Numbered from the stretch's first letter, positions 26,056 through 34,814 are shown. The stretch: 64,000 nucleotides of DNA from Bradyrhizobium ottawaense (GCF_900099825.1 NZ_LT629693.1:6149001-6213000); one strand, 5' to 3'. Numbers and translations are program-made. Notes: a model not told the origin generated them from the sequence alone.

Positions 26056-27209
26056 CCGCCGCAATTCCCGCGGCGGCAGGAGCCACGGGCGCTACCATAA
26101 ACCGTTTGCTCGGCACCGTGGACCCGCACACTGCGCTGTTGGCGCAGACTGCGCGCAACAATTTCGGAATCCCCGTTGGGGCTGGCGAGATATCATCAAA
26201 TCCAACCGTTCGGTTTGCCAATTCCGTCATCAATAAGCTGCCCGGTAGTGGCGGCTCAGCAGCCCGAGAGGCTGGCCAGACCGCGTTCAATCGATCGGTT
26301 GCGGAAACCTTCGGAGAAAATGCGGAGCGCATCACGCCGCAAGTCATGGCTCGCGCTCGTGACCGGATTGGCAACGTCTTCGAGGATGTCGCGAACCGTA
26401 CCCCGGTGATCCAGGCTGATCCGCAGTTCGCATGGGAATTGCGGCGGACCATCCGCGATGCTCAATCCACCATGTCCGCTGGCGAAGTGGAGCCGCTGAT
26501 CCGTCAGGTGCAGAATATCGCGGGGCTGGTCGATCCGCGGACCAATACCATTACGGGCGAAATCTACCAAAATCTGACCAAGCGCGGGACGCCGCTCGAT
26601 CGCGCGATGCAGTCTGAGAATCCGAATATCAGAAACGCAGCGCGGGATATCAGGGAGGCTCTTGACGATGTCATGGAGCGTTCGGCATCCCCCGATGTCA
26701 TCGCGGATTTGCGGCAGGCGCGGGGCCAATGGCGCAATCTGCGTACCGTTGAACCGCTAGTAGCCAAGGCGCCGACCGGAGATATCAGCCCCGCTCTGCT
26801 TCAGGGGCGCGTGAACACCAGTTTCAAGGGCACGCACGGCAGCGCCTACGGCGGCGGCGGCGACCTCAAGCAATTGTCAGACATCGGGCAGCGGTTCATG
26901 AAAGAGCCGCCCAGTTCGGGCACGGCAGAACGGGGGCTGATTATGCACTTGCTCGGCGGTGCAAGCGCAGCTGGGGCGGGCATGGCATCTGGCGAGTTGC
27001 CCCTAACGACGGCTCTCATGGGGCTCGGTGCGACCGCAGGTTCAGCCGCTCTTGCCCGTGGTGTCGGTGGTGCGCTGAGAAGCGATACTCTTACGAACCG
27101 GCTGATCAATAACAGCCTCGGGAATCCGACGCAGACCGCTTTCGGGAATTATCTCCTGAACTCCACGCTGCCGGCGACGGTGCAGGGGAACAACCTTCTC
27201 CGGCCATAA
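26056..27209 (+). pseudogene. Phage structural-type protein, N-terminus lost to IS21 joint
   Basis: The frame continues from inside istB, but native sequence begins about 26056 (ATAATAAIPAAAGATGATIN). About 380 residues follow: helical, Ala/Gln/Asn-rich, with ERITPQVMARARDRIGNVFE, PQFAWELRRTIRDAQSTM and a Gly/Ala-rich membrane-like stretch (LLGGASAAGAGMASGELP). This resembles the C-terminus of a large phage internal virion protein; no specific family is certain. The true gene start is gone. Confidence 0.55.
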
Positions 27210-27374
27210 GAGGCCGTGCAGAAAAAAAAGGAAAACTATCATCCCGAGCAGTGCCCAAGTGTTGTTTTCCAACTCCGTCCAAGCTGCCAAGTACCAACAG
27301 ACCGCCAGCGCAGTCGTAAACCAAAGCCCTCTGCGACTAACTTTCGCCCAAGTGGAAACGAGGAACGAACCCAT
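27042..27374 (-). CDS. Possible small membrane protein antisense to phage gene end
   Basis: Two hydrophobic spans (GLWFTTALAVCWYLAAW and TWALLGMIVFLFFLHGLLW) lie in the 160 bases between phage genes, then the frame runs on antisense to the upstream gene. GGAGAGG precedes the ATG. The divergent start overlap with the gene at 27373 argues against it. Confidence 0.3.
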   Translation of the reverse strand: MGSFLVSTWAKVSRRGLWFTTALAVCWYLAAWTELENNTWALLGMIVFLFFLHGLLWPEKVVPLHRRRQRGVQEIIPESGLRRIPEAVIDQPVRKSIASQRTTDTTGKSG

Positions 27375-27906
27375 GACTGCGGCCTCTCCGTTGCCGATGA
27401 CTCCTTTAGGCGAACTCCCGTCCTTTGTGAAGGATGTGAGGGCCGCCGGCTCACCCTTTCCGGCCGTCCATTACTGGGTGCCGGAGCGGACCGGGGATGC
27501 CGCGACCGATTATGAACGCGGCCGGCTGCATTTCGGTGACGCGGTTGCATTCTCTCTTCGGCCGAACGCGCCGCTATTCTTGGCGTACGTAGTGGTGGCG
27601 ATGTTCGCAAATATCGGCCCCATGGAGCGCGGGTTTCTGGAAGCGATGATTCAGGCGGCCCAGGTCGGCAGGGCAGCGCCTCGCCTGACCGACGAGGAAG
27701 TGGCCGTGATTGAGGTTGAACCAAGCGATCAGGCGCGCCTACGGGAAATTGAAGCCGAAATGGCCGAAGCACTGGCAGCGAGGTGTTGGCTCCCAGATTT
27801 GCTGTTTTTCACAGTCTTCAACCATCTCGGCGGCGCGGAGGGTGAATTTGTCGGTGGCTCGATGACAATGTTTGCGCGCACTGCACTCAACGGAAAAAGG
27901 AACTAG
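27373..27906 (+). CDS. Phage-associated hypothetical protein, 177 aa
   Basis: ATG 27373 is chosen over an upstream start at 27259 because native-looking sequence begins MTAASPLPMTPLGELPSFVK. It contains YERGRLHFGDAVAFSLR, an Ala/Phe-rich helix (FLAYVVVAMFANIGPMERG) and a C-terminal FFTVFNHLGGAEGEF. Two bases separate it from the next gene. Part of the 27.3-30.3 kb phage-type cluster; function unknown. Confidence 0.6.
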   Translation: MTAASPLPMTPLGELPSFVKDVRAAGSPFPAVHYWVPERTGDAATDYERGRLHFGDAVAFSLRPNAPLFLAYVVVAMFANIGPMERGFLEAMIQAAQVGRAAPRLTDEEVAVIEVEPSDQARLREIEAEMAEALAARCWLPDLLFFTVFNHLGGAEGEFVGGSMTMFARTALNGKRN

Positions 27907-27908
27907 AG

Positions 27909-28439
27909 ATGTACGCCAATCGAGAGAAGAACGAATACGACGCCATGGTTGCGCGCGTACGGAAGTATTACGGCCATGGCGTTGAGATCGGCGGCTACAA
28001 TAGCCACGACCTCATAAAGCTGCGGGCGCTCGATGCGAAGCGGGAAGCAGATGAGGTGCGAGCCGAAGCGGCCAGACCCATGAACGAGGCTGCGGGGCGG
28101 CTCAATGCCACTTACATGCGAATCATGAATGCCTGGCGAACTATCACCGATGCTCAGGAGCAAATTGCCAAACAGCGGCGCCTGCACCTCTTGAATGGCA
28201 TAAACCCGGAGTTCTTGACGCCTGTCGAGATGCCGGCCGCAATGCAATCTCACCCGACCGTCGAAGAATACGACGCGGCGAACACGGAAGCGGCGGCGCT
28301 GGCAACCGAACTAGAAACCCGGGCCCAGAAAATGGCGAGCTACGTAAACGGCTGGGAGCGATCCACCCCCGATCAGCGGAACCTGTCGCTCATCCTCGCG
28401 CTGGCTGCCCGCCTGGAGCAATTGGAGACCGGGGTGTGA
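27909..28439 (+). CDS. Coiled-coil hypothetical protein, 176 aa
   Basis: Helical throughout: EADEVRAEAARPMNEAAGRL, WRTITDAQEQIAKQRR, ATELETRAQKMASYVNGWE. It overlaps the next gene by four bases. Size and position fit an accessory or scaffold-type phage protein, but nothing proves it. Confidence 0.6.
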   Translation: MYANREKNEYDAMVARVRKYYGHGVEIGGYNSHDLIKLRALDAKREADEVRAEAARPMNEAAGRLNATYMRIMNAWRTITDAQEQIAKQRRLHLLNGINPEFLTPVEMPAAMQSHPTVEEYDAANTEAAALATELETRAQKMASYVNGWERSTPDQRNLSLILALAARLEQLETGV

Positions 28440-29095
28440 CGAGGAAGGACACGCCGCCCAAACAGGCTGTAACGGTCGACGTCGCGGCGATGAAAGGCGC
28501 TTTGAAGCCTATCGGGGGCTCGCAGTCCGACGACTGGAACGATGTGATCGCCTCGCAGGCGAGCAACTCGATCTGGAAGAGTTCGAACCCGGAGGTTGCG
28601 GAAAATCAGCTCAACGCCGTGGTCGCCGGCCTGTACTTCATCAGCCCGAAGGACGAGTTAGAGGGAATGCTGGCGGCCCAGCTGATGGCTTCCCATAACG
28701 CGGCAATGAAGTGCTACCGCCGCGCCATGATTGAGGGCCAGACATTCGTGGGACGATCTGAATCCCTTACCCAAGCCAACAAGCTATCCCGCACCTATGC
28801 CGGCCTCCTCGATGCCCTGAACCGCCATCGTGGCAAGGGTCAGCAGAAGGTCACCGTAGAGCATGTCCACGTCTACGACGGCGGGCAGGCCATTGTGGGA
28901 GCAGTAGGAGGGGGCGGGGGACCTGACAAAATGGAGCATCAACCTCATGCTATTAGACATGCAGAAGGCGCCCCGTTGCGGTGCCAAGACCCGAAGCGGG
29001 AAGCCGTGCCGATCGCCCGGGATGCCGAACGGCCGATGTTGGATGCACGGCGGTCCGTCAACCGGAGCACCCAAGGGAAATCAAAACGCGTTTAA
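28436..29095 (+). CDS. Phage-associated hypothetical protein, 219 aa
   Basis: Central helical part (MLAAQLMASHNAAMKCYRRA, LTQANKLSRTYAGLLDAL) followed by VTVEHVHVYDGGQAIVGAV and a basic tail ending RDAERPMLDARRSVNR. The VHVxxGGQAIVG type end is familiar from proteins next to phage packaging genes in rhizobia (recalled). The last 149 bases also encode the HGG-type protein in another frame. Confidence 0.65.
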   Translation: MTRKDTPPKQAVTVDVAAMKGALKPIGGSQSDDWNDVIASQASNSIWKSSNPEVAENQLNAVVAGLYFISPKDELEGMLAAQLMASHNAAMKCYRRAMIEGQTFVGRSESLTQANKLSRTYAGLLDALNRHRGKGQQKVTVEHVHVYDGGQAIVGAVGGGGGPDKMEHQPHAIRHAEGAPLRCQDPKREAVPIARDAERPMLDARRSVNRSTQGKSKRV

Positions 29096-29189
29096 GCACG
29101 GGTACTATTCGAGGGCTTCCAAGATGCATCGTCGGGAGGTCTCGGCGCTATTGTCCGCCGCTCGCGATCTGATTTGCAAAGAACAGTAG
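28947..29189 (+). CDS. HGGxSTGAPxGNxNAxKHG-type small protein
   Basis: 80 residues (76 from the second ATG, 28959). A Cys-containing N-terminus (APRCGAKTRSGKPCRSPGM, CxxxxxxxxxC plus CWMHGG) and the signature MHGGPSTGAPKGNQNAFKHG. This signature recurs widely in small phage-linked proteins; function unproven. It starts inside the preceding gene in a different frame. Confidence 0.7.
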   Translation: MLLDMQKAPRCGAKTRSGKPCRSPGMPNGRCWMHGGPSTGAPKGNQNAFKHGYYSRASKMHRREVSALLSAARDLICKEQ

Positions 29190-29198
29190 ACGAATAAG

Positions 29199-29996
29199 TT
29201 GATGCGCCTTATCTCCAGCAAAGCGAACTTTCGGAGATTGTCATCAGCAATGAAGAAGCTCCCGCCGCCGAGATATCGACGCAAGCCAATGGACGGACAA
29301 GATCCGGCTCCTCAGGCAAAAGCGCGTTATCCCAAACCCCCGATCGGTGCTGAAATGTCGAATGCAGTAGCCAAAATCTGTGCCGAGCTTGGTGTCGAGA
29401 TATGCAAACCCAATGAGCACCAGGCCGTACCGGGAAAAACTACCGCCAAGGCCACCTTGGAGCGCATCTATCGCGACCACGGGGAGGGGCATCTTATCCT
29501 CGTGCTTCGAACCATCACCGAGACCGAGAACGCCTATATCCGGATGGACGCGTTCATTTTGCACGCCATTAGCGACCTCATTGCCGCGCATCCTGAATGG
29601 TCTAATACCGGGCTTCGCTGGCTCGAGGTCTTCGACAAGATTGACCTGGCCGAAATGCAGGCCCACGCGAAGTTCAATCGCAACGTGGTGTCGCAGCGGA
29701 GCGCCATTGCGACCATGCTGTATCAGGAACTGTCCAGGGCCTTTGAAGAGGACACTGGCCCACAAACCCCGGAGGAGGGTGGAATGCCGATCGACAACGA
29801 CTTGCTGTACGGGACGCGGGCGATTGCCAACTATCTCGAGCTTCCGGTTCAGAAGTGCCGGGACCTGATCAATCTGGCCGGCATTCCAACCTTCACGATG
29901 CCGGGCTCCACAACGCGCTGCGCCCGGAAGTCGTCCCTGAACGCCACCTGGCAGAAATACGAACAGGCGGCCCAACCGCGCGCCGTGGCGGGGTGA
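29199..29996 (+). CDS. Hypothetical protein with C-terminal helix-turn-helix, up to 265 aa
   Basis: Starts at 29199, 29202, 29250 or 29289 are possible; the conserved-looking part begins near ISKxRRKP. Middle: ATLERIYRDHGEGHLILVLR, then a long helical stretch. C-terminus YGTRAIANYLELPVQKCRDL followed by NLAGIPTFTMPGST is a helix-turn-helix pattern like the gene at 30002. It may be a phage regulator. Confidence 0.6.
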   Translation: MMRLISSKANFRRLSSAMKKLPPPRYRRKPMDGQDPAPQAKARYPKPPIGAEMSNAVAKICAELGVEICKPNEHQAVPGKTTAKATLERIYRDHGEGHLILVLRTITETENAYIRMDAFILHAISDLIAAHPEWSNTGLRWLEVFDKIDLAEMQAHAKFNRNVVSQRSAIATMLYQELSRAFEEDTGPQTPEEGGMPIDNDLLYGTRAIANYLELPVQKCRDLINLAGIPTFTMPGSTTRCARKSSLNATWQKYEQAAQPRAVAG

Positions 29997-30001
29997 TCTG
30001 G

Positions 30002-30337
30002 ATGACCGGGGCCTCGGCACTTGGGGTGACACGATTGCCAAGGCTCTCGGAGTCGCCGGGGCGCCAAGTCTTGGTTCCTTTCGACAAGCGCGAATGCATC
30101 AGCTTAAAGGAAGCCGCGGGCGTCGCCGGCAAGTCGGAATCGACAATGCGGGCCTGGGTTGAAGAACATGGGCTGGGCCGCCGTATTGGGGGAGGGACCT
30201 GGTCCGTCAGCCGGGTCGCATTGGCGATGTTCCTGGATGGCGACGATAGGGCGCTGCGGGCGTATCATGCTGGCGACCGCAGCAGTGAGATCGTGATGGG
30301 CTATTACGAGCGGAGCGGCTGTCCGCTGGTAGCTTGA
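30002..30337 (+). CDS. Helix-turn-helix protein, excisionase/MerR-like, 111 aa
   Basis: ATG 30002 follows the previous stop by five bases. The core is CISLKEAAGVAGKSESTMRA then WVEEHGLGRRIGGGTWSVSR, a winged helix of the excisionase type, ending SEIVMGYYERSG. Likely a small DNA-binding protein of the phage cluster. Confidence 0.65.
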   Translation: MTGASALGVTRLPRLSESPGRQVLVPFDKRECISLKEAAGVAGKSESTMRAWVEEHGLGRRIGGGTWSVSRVALAMFLDGDDRALRAYHAGDRSSEIVMGYYERSGCPLVA

Positions 30338-30375
30338 TGAACCGCAGCGAGTAGCCCTGGCATCGTCGGTTCGGC

Positions 30376-30609
30376 CTACGCCGCCATTCCAATCCGAGTT
30401 CTTGCTTCGGCTTGTTGGCGTCGAATTGCGAGTGTGAGGACCAAAAGTCCAGGCATTGCAAGCGCGTCGTGTTCGTCAACGAGGCCCCTCGCCCGTAGCG
30501 CTTGTACGACTTCGGGGTGGTCGAAGCGCAGACTGCCACCGCCAAATAGCTTGATCAGCGCGCGTCGCTCGAACTTGGTGAGTCCGTCCCAAAGCAAGGT
30601 CTCAGACAT
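30376..30609 (-). CDS. Small hypothetical protein, 77 aa
   Basis: From ATG 30609 (MSETLLWDGLTKFERRALIK then LFGGGSLRFDHPEVVQALRA). The pattern suggests a compact winged helix (RARGLVDEHDALAMPGLL). It is convergent with the phage cluster. Confidence 0.55.
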   Translation of the reverse strand: MSETLLWDGLTKFERRALIKLFGGGSLRFDHPEVVQALRARGLVDEHDALAMPGLLVLTLAIRRQQAEARTRIGMAA

Positions 30610-30733
30610 CGGTGAGAATCTCCTTGGCCATCGGCACCTGAGCATCGCGCCAAGGAGGTTAATGAAAGGTTAATTGCCGCTTCACGGGCGCCTGGCGCGG
30701 ATTTGCGACCGGCATGAAGCACCAACGGTGGAA

Positions 30734-30916
30734 CTAACTAAGATGGATCTGGGAGGTGGGCGTTTGGTGATGGCTGCTTGCGATGGCGATCCGTTCTGCC
30801 TGCTCCCGGCATTCTCGCGCATACTCCATCAGAGCGTTACTCGCATAAGCGTCCATGATGGACTTCGCCAAACGGTCGGCTCGGACGGCTTGCTCTAATA
30901 GTTGCTTGGCTGTCAT
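30734..30916 (-). CDS. Small hypothetical protein, 60 aa
   Basis: MTAKQLLEQAVRADRLAKSI then MDAYASNALMEYARECREQA: one amphipathic helix pair. Similar tiny proteins are frequent in these genomes (recalled). Confidence 0.55.
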   Translation of the reverse strand: MTAKQLLEQAVRADRLAKSIMDAYASNALMEYARECREQAERIAIASSHHQTPTSQIHLS

Positions 30917-31184
30917 CGCTGCACCTCATGGGCACAAGTTGATACAAATGCCATCGTTCCGACCGACCTCCCTTCAGGGTTAAGGCTATGTAAATCAGGT
31001 CACTGAGCGTCCCACTTGGGTGGATCGACCGGCTTCGATTGGCGGCAGCCGTAGGAACTCCGACGTTCCCTAGCCGTTAGACTCTCACTACTGAGTGGTA
31101 AACTGTACCCTATCGTCCGCTTTCCTCCCCGGGGCGGTCGGCGGGGTCTTTTTTGTGAGTAGCGTTGTGCGTAGCAAAAATGAG

Positions 31185-32060
31185 ATGCCGGGGTTCATTA
31201 AACCCCAGCTCGCCACCTTGAAGGCCAGGGCGCCTCAAGGTCAGCAATGGATTCACGAAATCAAATTGGACGGCTACCGCGTCCAGGTTCACGTCAACAA
31301 GGGAAAGCGCAAGGTCTTCACCCGCAATGGGCTGGACTGGACCAAACGCTTTTCCCAGTTTGCGGGCGCCCTGGACATCTCGGGCCAAGCCATCCTCGAT
31401 GGGGAGGTGGTCGTCATCCACGAGGGCCGGACCAACTTCTCTGAACTCCAGGCGGACCTGGCGGCCGGCAGGCAGGACAGGCTCGTCTATTATGCTTTCG
31501 ACCTTCTCTGGCGGGACGGCGACCTCCGCAAGCTGCCGCAGATTGAGCGCAAGCAAGCCCTGCGCGGCCTGATGGGCGAGAACGGCATTGAGCCACCCAT
31601 CGTCTACAGCGAACACCTCATTGGCGACGGGCAGGAGATGTTCGAGCACGCCGCCAAACTCAACTGGGAAGGCATCATCTCCAAACGTGCAGACGCCCCG
31701 TATCGATCGGAGCGGACCGAAGCCTGGCAGAAAATCAAAACCGTCCAGAAGGGGAAATTCCCGGTCATCGGGTTCGTAAAGGATCCCACGGGCGTTGCCG
31801 CACTCTATCTCGGCAAGCGGGAAGGCAAAGATCTGGTCTACATGGGGAAGGTCGGCACCGGTTGGACTCGTACGGTCTCCAGCCAAATCCGCAAACAGCT
31901 CGATACGGTCGTGAGCCCGAAGTCGAAGCTCACCAAGCCGATCAAAAAAACCAAGGCCGTTTGGGTCGAGCCATCATTTACGGCTGAGGTTGAGTACCGG
32001 GATATCACCTCGGAAGGCCTGCTTCGGCAGAGCTCGTTCAAAGGCCTCGAACCAAAATAG
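31185..32060 (+). CDS. ATP-dependent DNA ligase (LigD/LigC-type ligase module)
   Basis: 291 residues from ATG 31185; an in-frame GTG at 31095 would add 30 residues without family pattern. Motif I EIKLDGYR carries the adenylated lysine (residue 27); DGEVVV, YYAFDLLWRDGD, EGIISKR and WQKIK follow as motifs III-V. The C-terminal OB fold reads VGTGWTRTVSSQIRKQ. No polymerase or nuclease domain is attached, as in stand-alone NHEJ-type ligases of rhizobia. No Ku gene is nearby. A broken relative lies at 16228. Confidence 0.85.
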   Translation: MPGFIKPQLATLKARAPQGQQWIHEIKLDGYRVQVHVNKGKRKVFTRNGLDWTKRFSQFAGALDISGQAILDGEVVVIHEGRTNFSELQADLAAGRQDRLVYYAFDLLWRDGDLRKLPQIERKQALRGLMGENGIEPPIVYSEHLIGDGQEMFEHAAKLNWEGIISKRADAPYRSERTEAWQKIKTVQKGKFPVIGFVKDPTGVAALYLGKREGKDLVYMGKVGTGWTRTVSSQIRKQLDTVVSPKSKLTKPIKKTKAVWVEPSFTAEVEYRDITSEGLLRQSSFKGLEPK

Positions 32061-32143
32061 GCGCCCCGGCGGCAGCCCCACTTGCCCCATATCAAGCCCA
32101 GCATTAGGTTGCCCGCTGGTAGAGGGCGAAAGCGCGCCCAGGG

Positions 32144-33118
32144 TCAGAGCCGATTACCTCGCCGGGATTGCGCCGCCGCTTTCCGATACTCGCGGGGGGA
32201 AACCCCAAACGCCGCTCTAAAGCAGCGGCCAAAATGCGTCATGTCCGAAAACCCCCATCCCTGTGCAATTTCGGCTATGGTTCGAGGGACTTGGTTGGGC
32301 TCTTCAAGAGCAAACCGGCAACGCGAGAGCCGTCGGGACAGAATGAGACGGTGAAGCGAGGTATCCTGTTCGGCAAGAAGCGCATTGGCGTATCGGACGC
32401 TTATTCCAACGATATCGGCGACCTTCTGTCCATCGAGCTCGGAATCGGTGAGCCTCGCTTCCACCACTGAACGAATCTGTCCCAGCAATAACGCTTTTGC
32501 ATTCGAGACGCGAACGGTAGCGCTCCCAATTGTTCTCGCAATGGATAGTCCGATTAAGTCGAGCATGTGATTGCCGACCATTTCTTCCGTTATAGAAGCT
32601 GTTCTCCCAGCGAGCGATGGCAGTTTTGCGGCGACCGAAAGCGCCAGATCATCGTCCGCCCGCTCGGCCGTCACGCGACGCCCGATCAACTCGCGGTTTC
32701 CACCGATTCGTGCGCGTAGCTCACGACGCGGAACCTTGATAAGGAGGGTTTTCGAGTCTCGCGAAAACCTGGCATCATAAGGCAACACCGGCTCAAGCAG
32801 CATCAGCGAACCGACGTCCAGGTTAACCTCACGCGCGTTCTGGACGATAAGGACGCTGCCCGACAACTGGTAACACAGGAACACCGTGTCGGATCTGGTG
32901 CGCTCGACGTGGGCCAAGGTGTGAGAGACCTGCATCGGCGAGTTGCTGAACTCAACAAGGTCCAGGTTGCCGAAGTTCGCGGCTTTGATCTCAGCTTGAA
33001 ACGTCTGCCGATTTTCCGGCACAGAGTCATGACCTACGATCTTCTTGCAGGCGAGGCTGTGCCAATAATCAAATCGGTCCCGGGGGTGAACCGAGGAGGT
33101 CGAGAAGATCGTTTCCAC
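32144..33118 (-). CDS. AraC-family transcription regulator
   Basis: 324 residues. The N-terminal 200 residues form an AraC-binding-like beta domain (FLCYQLSGSVLIVQNAREVN, LMLLEPVLPYDARFS). The C-terminal DNA-binding domain has the first helix-turn-helix at VADIVGISVRYANALLAE and the second at TIAEIAQGWGFSDMTHFGRC then FRAAFGVSPREYRKAA. Effector unknown. Divergent from the PilZ-TetR-like pair at 33291, separated by 170 bases that could hold its operator. Confidence 0.85.
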   Translation of the reverse strand: METIFSTSSVHPRDRFDYWHSLACKKIVGHDSVPENRQTFQAEIKAANFGNLDLVEFSNSPMQVSHTLAHVERTRSDTVFLCYQLSGSVLIVQNAREVNLDVGSLMLLEPVLPYDARFSRDSKTLLIKVPRRELRARIGGNRELIGRRVTAERADDDLALSVAAKLPSLAGRTASITEEMVGNHMLDLIGLSIARTIGSATVRVSNAKALLLGQIRSVVEARLTDSELDGQKVADIVGISVRYANALLAEQDTSLHRLILSRRLSRCRFALEEPNQVPRTIAEIAQGWGFSDMTHFGRCFRAAFGVSPREYRKAAAQSRRGNRL

Positions 33119-33290
33119 GTGTTTGCCGTTCCTTAACCGTAGGTAAGCCGACGAATTGGTCCATGGCGGCCGATTGAAAGCACAGAGCGTCTGCTAGAAA
33201 CAGACTAAGTCGAAACTGCGTTGTTGCACGTTCACTTTAAGGGAACTTTGTAGCTTTTTCGCCGGAATCCGCAAAAACACGGGGCTGCAG

Positions 33291-33725
33291 ATGCGACGAC
33301 CCACGATGCATCACCGTCAGGCGACTCGACAGACAGAAGCACTGCCAGTAGAGCCCGGAAACGTTTCGCTCCCGCGAGCCATTGTCCTCCACAGCAAGGA
33401 TGGGAACAAGCAAACGCTGGGGTTCCCGCCCGTTAATCTAGCGGAGCCGAAGCGCGTAATTTTCTCCACCCCACTTTACGCGACATGCATGTCGGTCGAT
33501 GGTTTGTGGTCGACAAACTGCTTGGTCTTGAGCGTTTGGGACACCGGCGCCCAACTTGAGGTAAGTCTTCCGGGTGACCTCACCGAATTTTATCTTTTAT
33601 TCACGTCCCCTCCAAGGTCGGTCTCCAGGCAATGTAGAAGAGTCAGCACACGCGGCAAAGTGATCGAAGTCGCGTATCTGCGGAAGCAACCGGCCTTCCA
33701 GCTGAATGCGGGGTTGGTGTTATGA
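33291..33725 (+). CDS. PilZ-like protein, 144 aa
   Basis: After a 45-residue leader the sequence follows the PilZ strand order: RVIFSTPLYATCMSVDGLW, LVLSVWDTGAQLEVSLPG, FYLLFTSPPRSVSRQCRRVS and GKVIEVAYL. The RxxxR c-di-GMP-binding motif is not clear, so it may be a degenerate PilZ. It overlaps the TetR-like gene by four bases. Confidence 0.6.
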   Translation: MRRPTMHHRQATRQTEALPVEPGNVSLPRAIVLHSKDGNKQTLGFPPVNLAEPKRVIFSTPLYATCMSVDGLWSTNCLVLSVWDTGAQLEVSLPGDLTEFYLLFTSPPRSVSRQCRRVSTRGKVIEVAYLRKQPAFQLNAGLVL

Positions 33726-34327
33726 ACCACGAACGTAGCTTTGACGTCGATAATATGTTGTCGGCATCCTGGGATCAGCTGCTTGCAATAGATCTCGCCT
33801 CAGAGGTAGAATATTTCTCCTCCGACAAGCGTTGTACGATTCAGGAATTGCGAAGATTCTTCGCCATCAAGTGCTATCGCGACCTGCTCGTTAGGTTGAA
33901 GACAGCACGCGAGGGCAAAACGTCTTTTGACGCCCTGAGGTCAGTTGCCCGAGAAATGCGACAATATGCGTTGGAGCGTCCCGCCTTGTGGGCTGCCGCA
34001 TCGAGAACGCTCACAAGCGATTGCGCCGAGTGGCGGGCGGGCCACAAAGAACTTTGCGACCTCATCAAATCGGTTTTCGCCGAATGTGGGGTGCATGGAC
34101 AACACGCAGAAGACGCCTTGTATATGCTTCGGAGCTTGGTGCGCGGCTTTGCCGTGCATCAGATCCTGGGCTCATTCCTGCACGTCCATTCCTATGACGA
34201 GAGCTTCGAAAGAGTGCTCGAGATATACGTGGCTGGGGTACGCTCGGTCGGGGCTGCTGCTGCTAAGGCTGCCGTCGAAGGGCCTGGCCTCATCAGCCCG
34301 GGCCTTAGGAACCTTTCGAAACCATGA
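33722..34327 (+). CDS. TetR-like protein with C-terminal ligand domain, weak N-terminal helix-turn-helix
   Basis: 201 residues. The C-terminal 130 residues match a TetR C-terminal (WHG-type) domain: RQYALERPALWAAASRTL, ECGVHGQHAEDALYMLRSLV, GFAVHQILGSFLHVHSYDES, FERVLEIYVAGV. The first 50 residues (CTIQELRRFFAIKCYRDLLV) keep helices but lack the usual T-x-x-x-I-A-xx-A-G-VS pattern. It may have lost DNA binding and act as a ligand-sensing partner. Translationally coupled to the PilZ-like gene. Confidence 0.6.
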   Translation: MNHERSFDVDNMLSASWDQLLAIDLASEVEYFSSDKRCTIQELRRFFAIKCYRDLLVRLKTAREGKTSFDALRSVAREMRQYALERPALWAAASRTLTSDCAEWRAGHKELCDLIKSVFAECGVHGQHAEDALYMLRSLVRGFAVHQILGSFLHVHSYDESFERVLEIYVAGVRSVGAAAAKAAVEGPGLISPGLRNLSKP

Positions 34328-34355
34328 GGGTTGGACCGTTTGGGAGGAGACTCCG

Positions 34356-34571
34356 ATGCCCAATCGCCTATGGACCCATAGTGAGATCGACAAATTGAAG
34401 AGCCTCGCAGGTACGATCCCCACCGCCCAAATTGCAAGTGAGATTGGGCGCCCCACTTCAGGTGTTATAATGAAGGCTTTCGAGCTGAAGCTATCCCTGA
34501 AGTTGAAGCCTAATCAGGCGCGCTCGCCGGCAAACGATCCCGGCCCTGCGGGTATGGACCTTACCATCTGA
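34356..34571 (+). CDS. Small SANT/Myb-like helix-turn-helix protein, 71 aa
   Basis: GGGAGGAGA precedes ATG 34356. RLWTHSEIDKLKSLAGTIPT then AQIASEIGRPTSGVIMKAFE follows the W-T-x-x-E-xx-L...I-A-xx-I-GR pattern of one SANT/Myb-type helix-turn-helix. Possible DNA-binding protein. Confidence 0.6.
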   Translation: MPNRLWTHSEIDKLKSLAGTIPTAQIASEIGRPTSGVIMKAFELKLSLKLKPNQARSPANDPGPAGMDLTI

Positions 34572-34612
34572 ATGTTTGGTTAGGTAAGCGGCTGCCGAGT
34601 GATGGAGATGTA

Positions 34613-34786
34613 ATGTCGGCTCAGATTATCAAGCTATCCGACCGCCGCAAGACGCGCCCTATATCGTCTTCAAGCCTCATTGGCTTGTCGGTCGCGATTT
34701 TCGTAGCGTACGCTGATTTGGGCCTCATGATTTATAGGTCGATATTCGATGCTGCGAAGCAAGGTGTGAAGTCTAATTCTGAGTAG
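34613..34786 (+). CDS. 57-residue membrane peptide
   Basis: MSAQIIKLSDRRKTRPISSS, then one span (LIGLSVAIFVAYADLGLMIY) and a polar tail. Preceded by GGAGATGTA. Confidence 0.5.
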   Translation: MSAQIIKLSDRRKTRPISSSSLIGLSVAIFVAYADLGLMIYRSIFDAAKQGVKSNSE

Positions 34787-34814
34787 TTGTTCAGCGATCA
34801 CTTGAAATACGACG

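Larger units (their letters stand above)
23851..26060 (+). mobile_element. IS21-family element, right end deleted
   Basis: Left end at about 23851 (inferred from the joint with the PEPxxWA-CTERM stub), then a 23-bp tandem repeat array, istA and the first two thirds of istB. At about 26055 the istB reading ends and a phage gene begins, so the right terminus is missing and no target duplication can be checked. Confidence 0.8.
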
